From assembly GCA_045863035.1 (NCBI GenBank), contig BTUV01000061.1, positions 1-18,267 on the forward strand: a stretch of DNA of 18,267 nt. The letters run 5' to 3'. A program made the position numbers and the translations under genes. Source of the stretch: H2-BAC3 sp045863035. Lineage in GTDB: Bacteria > Bacteroidota > Ignavibacteria > Ignavibacteriales > Ignavibacteriaceae. This document shows, in pieces, positions 13,807-18,267 of this stretch (its first letter is position 1; each line of letters opens with the position of its first letter). Below the pieces are notes generated by a model, which had not been told where the DNA came from, made no database searches, and worked only from the letters and a program-made list of their open reading frames with translations.

Positions 13807-15039
13807 TTAAGCATCAGGATATTCGTATTCCACAATCTTACCAACCTTAAGCGGTGCAACATTTGTTGCTTTCGTAATAACCAGCCCGGAACGGGTTCCT
13901 CTTGACTTTGGGAATTTTGGATCGTAGATAACAATGTTAGGACAAATATTAATAAATGCAGCACAGAGTCTGCCAATTTGCCAGGATGCTCTTGCATTAC
14001 TAAATGCGATAATGCTAATTCCTTTAAATTTCTCTAGGTCCAATTTATCTAAAGAAATAACATATTCCACATCAATCAGATATCTCGGAAATGTAGAAAA
14101 ATCGATTTCAATACCGGAATATGTTCCGCTTTCTGTAAACACATTTATCCGGTGTTCAGTAAACGTTACAATTCCCGGAGAATTTTTTGCAAAAGAAGAA
14201 ATATCATTAGTTGTGAATGAAGAAATATCGTGGTCACTAAAACATATTTTCAAAGCATCGCTCAGGGTGTTAACCGATGTGGTAACAACTTCATGATTTG
14301 CGAATGCCTGAATAAGTGGTTGATCTCCGGGAGGATATAAAAAGCAATCTATCTCTTCGAATTCACAAATGGCAGAATTTAATTTTGTATTCACAGCACT
14401 TACAGGAAGGACTCTATGCCTGTCAAACTGACCTGTTGCACAATAATTAACAGGAACCGGTTTGCCAATAATAGTCGAATAAATGGCTAAGGCAAACGGT
14501 AGTTCAATGGAATCTCCGCTTAGTTTTACAGCGGGAGTTTCTCCATTTCTATCCGTTATGGTGAACATTAAATAGTCAGCCAGTTTGGAGGAAACATAAA
14601 TCTGATTGTTTTTAAAAGAATCAACGTACTCTTTTACAGACTGTGCTGCCTTATAAAAAGAATCCTTAAAATCATTAAAAACTTCATTAGTAACGTCCTG
14701 ATGTTCAGATTCTCTTATTTTAACTTGAATAAAGAAGGCAGTACTTATGGTCTGACCCTTTTTATCCTCTCCTGCAACTGTTAGATATGTTCTGCCGATT
14801 TCTGCTTCATTGGGAATATAAGGATAAAATTCAGAGCTGATGGAAGTAAATTTATCTCCGATAATATTAGCAATATACTCTCTGGTTGAAGGAGTAATTG
14901 CCGCACCAAAACGACTTTTAAGCTTTTCACAGATGATTTTATTAATACCTGGGCGATCGTATTTGTTAGAAGTATTCCAAGTATCTGCTAAATTTCTTAA
15001 GTCTTGGTTGAGTGTATATTCAGATCGAAGCTTCATCAT
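13807..15039 (-). CDS. Lon-type Ser-Lys protease with SAVED-like C-terminus (CalpL-like)
   Basis: This 410-residue protein has no signal peptide or membrane segment. Residues about 140-240 match the Lon (S16) proteolytic domain: LSGDSIELPFALAIYSTIIG, ATGQFDRHRVLPV, then VNTKLNSA. Ser177 in GDS and Lys219 in NTKL are 42 residues apart; in E. coli Lon the dyad S679/K722 is 43 apart with the same surrounding pattern. There is no AAA module, so it is not a housekeeping Lon. The C-terminal region (about 318-405: GISIIAFSNARASWQIGRL, NIVIYDPKF) resembles the Rossmann-like half of a SAVED cyclic-nucleotide sensor. ATG 15039 overlaps the preceding stop in ATGATGA. I infer a ligand-activated protease acting on the adjacent anti-sigma protein. 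The Lon call is firm; the SAVED call is moderate. Confidence 0.75.
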   Translation of the reverse strand: MMKLRSEYTLNQDLRNLADTWNTSNKYDRPGINKIICEKLKSRFGAAITPSTREYIANIIGDKFTSISSEFYPYIPNEAEIGRTYLTVAGEDKKGQTISTAFFIQVKIRESEHQDVTNEVFNDFKDSFYKAAQSVKEYVDSFKNNQIYVSSKLADYLMFTITDRNGETPAVKLSGDSIELPFALAIYSTIIGKPVPVNYCATGQFDRHRVLPVSAVNTKLNSAICEFEEIDCFLYPPGDQPLIQAFANHEVVTTSVNTLSDALKICFSDHDISSFTTNDISSFAKNSPGIVTFTEHRINVFTESGTYSGIEIDFSTFPRYLIDVEYVISLDKLDLEKFKGISIIAFSNARASWQIGRLCAAFINICPNIVIYDPKFPKSRGTRSGLVITKATNVAPLKVGKIVEYEYPDA

Positions 15040-16163
15040 GATTTGCGAACATCAAGTTTAATGTTGTAAGTGTTCTTCTCTGTTGTGATAATTAATTCTA
15101 ATGTCAGAACTGCAAGCCGTGCCAGAATAGCTTTGTCGTTGATGAGGCATTCAGCCATCTGTGCATTGATTTGAATATCTTCAATTGAAAAAATTGTAAC
15201 TGTTTCCTGTCTAAGGTCAAATAGTTTTATAACTTGGTCATCTGCTATAAAAGTAAAAATAAGTTTTACGGCAGAGTGTTTATTGTCGAACGCCGCTTCA
15301 ACTTTAATGCCATCACCCCTATGAAGAGTAATGTTGTCAGGCACATCAAAATCTTCAGATGCAGCTTCCATTTCATAATCTTCATGAACAAAGTCTTCAA
15401 TGTTCGGGTCAATTTTCATATAACTCATAACCGGTTCTGAAACATCAAAACGGTGATGAGGCGAAATCAAGTCAAGAATCATTTTTTGATTATCACTCGG
15501 TTTCTCATACTCCTCAAGTGCCTCACTGGTCAAGCGTGCGCAGACATCTGACATATACTCATGCCATACATCAGATTCTTCATCCTGAATATCACCGCCG
15601 TAGGTAAATCCTTCCGGGAGTTTTTCCGCGCCGGCTTGTTTTGCTGCTGCGCTTTGTGTAATCGCTGTTGTTATTACTCTTAGTGCGGTTGCGTTAAGCT
15701 CACCGCCATAGCGGGAAAGATTAGCAGGTGTAACGGTACAAATGAGGTCAGTAAATGCACAGAGCCGGCTGGAAGCAATGTTGTCAGCGTAGAACAGGAT
15801 GTCACGTTGACCGGAATGATGAGTATTATGGTTCAGTATAATGCCCCGGCACTGATATTGTTCGTTAACAGCAAGGATAAGAAACCACCCAAGATCATGC
15901 AGCTTCCAGACTTGTCCGCGGTTCCATACAGGGTATAACCGGGAGGAATCATAGCGTTTTTTTAATTTGGCAATGCGCTCATCTGAAACCTGCATCGAGT
16001 CATAATGGCGAATAAGGTCTTCTTTTTTCTTCAGTTCATCGTATTCTGTTTTAAGGACGGAATCTTTTTCAAGTTCTTTTTCAAACAATTTTGCTTGTTC
16101 TTCCGGCAGTTTCCCCAGTATATATTCTTTTATCATATCTTCATTATTAAGTTTACTATTCAT
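15036..16163 (-). CDS. Anti-sigma-like protein with internal MazF-like domain (CalpT-like)
   Basis: The 375-residue product starts at ATG 16163, one base after the sigma-factor stop; an in-frame TTG at 16184 would overlap that gene. Residues 5-56 (NEDMIKEYILGKLPEEQAKLFEKELEKD...) read like the N-terminal sigma-binding segment of anti-sigma factors. Residues about 78-165 (VWNRGQVWKLHD, WFLILAVNEQYQCRGIILNH, LICTVTPANLSRYGGELN) resemble the SH3-like barrel of MazF/PemK proteins without obvious catalytic residues. A long acidic linker and a beta-rich C-terminal domain (about 280-375) follow and are not recognised. There are no membrane segments, unlike classical ECF anti-sigmas. The position between sigma factor and protease and the combination of domains match the role of CalpT, the proteolysis target that holds the sigma factor. 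This is inferred from weak similarity. Confidence 0.6.
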   Translation of the reverse strand: MNSKLNNEDMIKEYILGKLPEEQAKLFEKELEKDSVLKTEYDELKKKEDLIRHYDSMQVSDERIAKLKKRYDSSRLYPVWNRGQVWKLHDLGWFLILAVNEQYQCRGIILNHNTHHSGQRDILFYADNIASSRLCAFTDLICTVTPANLSRYGGELNATALRVITTAITQSAAAKQAGAEKLPEGFTYGGDIQDEESDVWHEYMSDVCARLTSEALEEYEKPSDNQKMILDLISPHHRFDVSEPVMSYMKIDPNIEDFVHEDYEMEAASEDFDVPDNITLHRGDGIKVEAAFDNKHSAVKLIFTFIADDQVIKLFDLRQETVTIFSIEDIQINAQMAECLINDKAILARLAVLTLELIITTEKNTYNIKLDVRKS

Positions 16164-16164
16164 C

Positions 16165-17211
16165 TTACACCAATCTTTCTTCAAGACCTTCTATCAAACG
16201 GTCAAGGTCATCAAGTATAATCTTCCTCATTGACAATACCAGTTGCTCTTCGTCTGAAATTTCAATAATCAACAACTGAACTTTATCCAGAAAATCGCGA
16301 ATATCCCGGTTCTTCACCGCGGACTCCGCGCCGGATGCTCCACCGTAATTAAATTCCTTTGCAACAGTTTCAAGCGTATTCTCAAGTATATACCGTGAGC
16401 GCCATGCTTTAAGCCGCCGGACTGTGGTTTTGTTTGAATAAGCAAGTTTCGTAAGCTCCTCAACTGTCTGTTTTCTTACATCTTCAAACATCTTTTGCTG
16501 CTCTGATGAAAGCTCTGAATTATCCTCCGACAGATCAACCGGTGTTGTCGGGTTTTCACTTTCTTCATGATCATCAAAAATAGTTACGGTGTCATTCTGT
16601 TGTATATATATGCGATCGGAAACGCAGCGTTCAAGTTCTTTCAAACTTATGCTTCCTGGTAAAGTTTTAAGGATGTGCAGCACCAGTTCCTCAAGTTCAT
16701 TTTTTCGTTCCTGTGTCCAACGTTCCTCCGTAAGAAGCAGATTAATAGTAAATTCAACTGCTGCCTCTTCCGGGGGAATATCATCGGGACTCATTTTATG
16801 CCCGAATTTATCTTTTGAGGATGCTGCACTTTCCTTCTGAGAGAAAATCTTCCCTTCAATTTCCAGTTTTTTTATAACTGATGAGTATTGGATCCTGAAA
16901 TACGCATACTCCGGACTCTGATCAACAACCCGGTTCTTATAAATAGCGTTTCGGCAAATTGCATAAAAATAGCCATCTGGCTGGGCCGGCGGACTATTCC
17001 GATGGCGGTTTAGGTAGTCTATGTAATTCAGGAGACTATCTGCCGCCAGATCCTCAATTTCCTGCTGACAAAATTTTTGGTTTCGCTTTGTGAGAATTGA
17101 TTTCACATTATCCAATGCGACCTTAAACAACCAGTTAAACAAATTATTGTCTAATGGGGCTCCCTCTGCCATTTTTCCGGTGACAAAAATAACTTTATCA
17201 GAATTCGTCAT
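16165..17211 (-). CDS. Sigma-70-family-like factor (CalpS-like)
   Basis: The 348-residue protein starts at ATG 17211 with a strong aaagggg about 9 bases upstream. Residues about 22-95 fit sigma region 2: FNWLFKVALDNVKSIL, QQEIEDLAADSLLNYIDYL and GYFYAICRNAIYKNRV, mirroring the core-binding and -10 recognition helices of ECF factors. Residues about 278-308 (NTLETVAKEFNYGGASGAES) resemble the region-4 helix-turn-helix. A long acidic, Ser/Glu-rich stretch (about 120-250) separates them, making it nearly twice the usual ECF length. It overlaps the upstream MazF-like gene by 14 bases and is followed directly by the anti-sigma-like gene, the usual sigma/anti-sigma arrangement. Release on proteolysis would switch on target promoters. 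The region-2 call is moderately firm, the region-4 call weaker. Confidence 0.65.
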   Translation of the reverse strand: MTNSDKVIFVTGKMAEGAPLDNNLFNWLFKVALDNVKSILTKRNQKFCQQEIEDLAADSLLNYIDYLNRHRNSPPAQPDGYFYAICRNAIYKNRVVDQSPEYAYFRIQYSSVIKKLEIEGKIFSQKESAASSKDKFGHKMSPDDIPPEEAAVEFTINLLLTEERWTQERKNELEELVLHILKTLPGSISLKELERCVSDRIYIQQNDTVTIFDDHEESENPTTPVDLSEDNSELSSEQQKMFEDVRKQTVEELTKLAYSNKTTVRRLKAWRSRYILENTLETVAKEFNYGGASGAESAVKNRDIRDFLDKVQLLIIEISDEEQLVLSMRKIILDDLDRLIEGLEERLV

Positions 17212-17665
17212 ACAGGATTCCCCTTTGTTCTATAGAAACAATAGCTGCGAATTTTTCGTTTTGTAATTTTCCGGTGCGCTGGGTGAAGGTTTTGCAATGG
17301 AAACTTTGTGAAAAGAAGGGTAGTGCAACGCAGTCTTCAGTCACATTGTCTGTTTCCTTGTTCAGGTAAACCACCTGATCAGGATTCCGGTTATCTGTCT
17401 TGGTTGAAAAAGGGACCCACCTGGTCTGCCAGCGGGTATGGTAATCGGGGGCTCGTGTAATTACTCCGGGTCTGCCTCCCTCCTTGAATGTCTCACGTCT
17501 TTTTTCATCAAAGCGTACAATCCGGTCTTCAACCGTATGGATTCCGGCCGGAGTAAGGGTATCGGCAAGGGACTGGTACTCAGTTTCAAGGAAGGACTGA
17601 GATGATTTCTTCCTTTTTCTGATTTTCTGGTAACGGACTGTTTCCTCGAACGGGTCAAATTTCAT
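17198..17665 (-). CDS. MazF/PemK-like protein, first gene of the sigma-protease operon
   Basis: I chose ATG 17665 (155 residues) because aaggga lies 11 bases upstream; ATG 17677 has none at a usable distance. The N-terminal 58 residues are basic and unassigned. Residues about 60-145 follow the MazF/PemK order: KEGGRPGVITRAPDYHT, then WVPFSTKT, then CVALPFFSQSFHCKTFTQRTG and KLQNEKFAAI. Arg65 and Ser87/Thr88 occupy the positions of the catalytic Arg25 and Thr48 of Bacillus MazF with nearly the same spacing (22 versus 23), so ribonuclease activity is conceivable. No MazE-like antitoxin is adjacent; the sigma gene overlaps its end by 14 bases, so control may come from the operon itself. It may be a toxin unleashed with the pathway or a regulatory subunit. 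The similarity is visible but not strong. Confidence 0.55.
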   Translation of the reverse strand: MKFDPFEETVRYQKIRKRKKSSQSFLETEYQSLADTLTPAGIHTVEDRIVRFDEKRRETFKEGGRPGVITRAPDYHTRWQTRWVPFSTKTDNRNPDQVVYLNKETDNVTEDCVALPFFSQSFHCKTFTQRTGKLQNEKFAAIVSIEQRGILYDEF

Positions 17666-17690
17666 TTTTCGGTACATCCCTTATTTCAAA

Positions 17691-17717
17691 ATTGCAATAT
17701 ATTGTAATCATTGCAAA
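17691..17717. promoter_or_regulatory. Three phased ATTGCAAT-like boxes in a divergent promoter region
   Basis: attgcaat (17691), attgtaat (17701) and attgcaaa (17710) follow one another at 10 and 9 bp, so they lie on one face of the helix. attgcaat is itself a perfect palindrome. They sit 26 bp upstream of the MazF-like gene start and 69 bp upstream of the divergent secreted-protein gene, where a regulator could control both directions. No matching DNA-binding protein is identified. Confidence 0.5.
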
Positions 17718-17785
17718 TTCAGAAGCAATTTTTCGGAAATCTGCCAAAACTTTTTTTCTATCCGGTTAAACAACAAGTGGATACC

Positions 17786-18217
17786 ATGAAAAATTTATTT
17801 CAGCTTTTATCGTTCGTAGTACTTTTCTCCTTACCATGCTTTCCCCAGGTTGATGTGTATGTGAAAGACCGGGCCGGAGACGATACTGGCCGCCGGTTTG
17901 TCTATTATTTAAAGGAAGAGTTTAATAAGTCATCATCCTTCAATCTTAGGAGCTTTATTCCCAAGGACAAATCAATTCTGGTGGTTGAATTATTATCAAT
18001 GGATAAAAATGACGGTGATAGCAGGTTTGAAGGAATAACCACCATGTTCAGTGTTATTTGGCGTATTGAATCCCCCGACCAGATGTGGGGATATTATCTG
18101 AATTCAATAATGGGCTATAGCGGAAGCAGCCGGTTAAAAGAGTCTGCCGTTGATATTGTGGCTTCAACTAAAAGACTGCTTGATGAATTAAAAAGGTTCT
18201 TAAATGAAAATCAATAA
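17786..18217 (+). CDS. Small secreted protein of unknown function
   Basis: The product starts at ATG 17786 (143 residues); an upstream in-frame TTG at 17711 would lie within the box region and bury the signal peptide. MKNLFQLLSFVVLFSLPCFPQ is a signal peptide probably cut before VDVYVKD; the Cys lacks a proper lipobox, so a soluble periplasmic protein is likelier than a lipoprotein. The rest is a compact alpha/beta domain (DDTGRRFVYYLKEEFNKSSSF, SILVVELLSMD, MFSVIWRIESPDQMWGYYLN) with a C-terminal helix (KRLLDELKRFLNENQ). I do not recognise the family. It is divergent from the sigma-protease operon, sharing its upstream region, and is followed by an overlapping gene. Confidence 0.7.
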   Translation: MKNLFQLLSFVVLFSLPCFPQVDVYVKDRAGDDTGRRFVYYLKEEFNKSSSFNLRSFIPKDKSILVVELLSMDKNDGDSRFEGITTMFSVIWRIESPDQMWGYYLNSIMGYSGSSRLKESAVDIVASTKRLLDELKRFLNENQ

Positions 18218-18267
18218 TTTTTTCGGAAATTTTCCGTTTCTTGCACTCTGTATGGTTATAAAGGAAA
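18204..18267 (+). CDS. Start of a further gene, cut by the window edge
   Basis: An ATG at 18204 opens a frame that stays open to the end of the window (21 full codons: MKINNFFGNFPFLALCMVIK and on). It overlaps the previous gene by 14 bases and has aaaagg 7 bases upstream. The charged start and following hydrophobic stretch could begin a signal peptide or membrane segment. It would be co-translated with the small secreted protein. Too little is present to name it. Confidence 0.45.
   Translation, partial: MKINNFFGNFPFLALCMVIKE

Noticed and set aside
13807..15039. Housekeeping Lon protease
   Set aside because: There is no AAA+ module or Lon N-terminal domain. Only the proteolytic core is present, in a 410-residue protein within a sigma/anti-sigma operon.

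Overview
The window looks like a chromosomal segment of a bacterium of the FCB group, most likely Ignavibacteriota (Chlorobi/Bacteroidota relatives). The main clue is a large secreted protein ending in the NHPNPFNPSTVI-type sorting tail of type IX secretion. Moderate GC, a TonB-dependent receptor and intergenic DNA full of short AT-rich repeats are consistent with this. The placement is inferred from sequence style only.

Left part (1-4142, plus strand). A gene-poor 0.9 kb leads into a probable copper-uptake pair: a Met/His-rich YtkA-like lipoprotein followed by an OprC/NosA-like TonB-dependent receptor. The receptor keeps both halves of the CxxxM...HxM copper site known from OprC. A small XRE-type DNA-binding protein follows. 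Next comes 1.7 kb of non-coding DNA (4143-5827). It holds a strongly self-complementary stretch, a truncated second copy of the leader and first codons of the downstream gene, three 97-bp elements with inverted ends, and arrays of degenerate 7-bp repeats. It leads into a 1117-residue secreted, beta-propeller/BNR-rich protein with a type IX sorting domain and a clear terminator.

Right part (9512-17677, minus strand). This looks like a defence/signalling island. A three-gene coupled operon encodes an AAA15/DUF3696-type ATPase, a protein with a PLD-like HxRx4D...SSxN motif, and a DUF6804-like small membrane protein. A free-standing von Willebrand A domain protein lies upstream of it. A 122-bp tandem repeat then separates these from a four-gene overlapping operon. 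That operon is, in transcription order: a MazF/PemK-like protein, a sigma-70-like factor, an anti-sigma-like protein with an internal MazF-like barrel, and a protein with a Lon-type Ser-Lys protease domain and a C-terminal SAVED-like segment.

The last operon is the most exciting content. Its parts match the roles of the CalpL (SAVED-Lon protease), CalpT (MazF-like anti-sigma) and CalpS (sigma factor) cascade described for type III CRISPR. Here there is no CRISPR array, Cas gene or visible nucleotide cyclase nearby, no membrane anchor on the protease, and an extra MazF-like first gene. The inferred scheme is that a nucleotide ligand binds the sensor, the protease cuts the anti-sigma protein, and the sigma factor is released. 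A divergent secreted protein starts across a short intergenic region with three phased ATTGCAAT-like boxes that could be the control site. A further gene begins at the right edge and is cut off.
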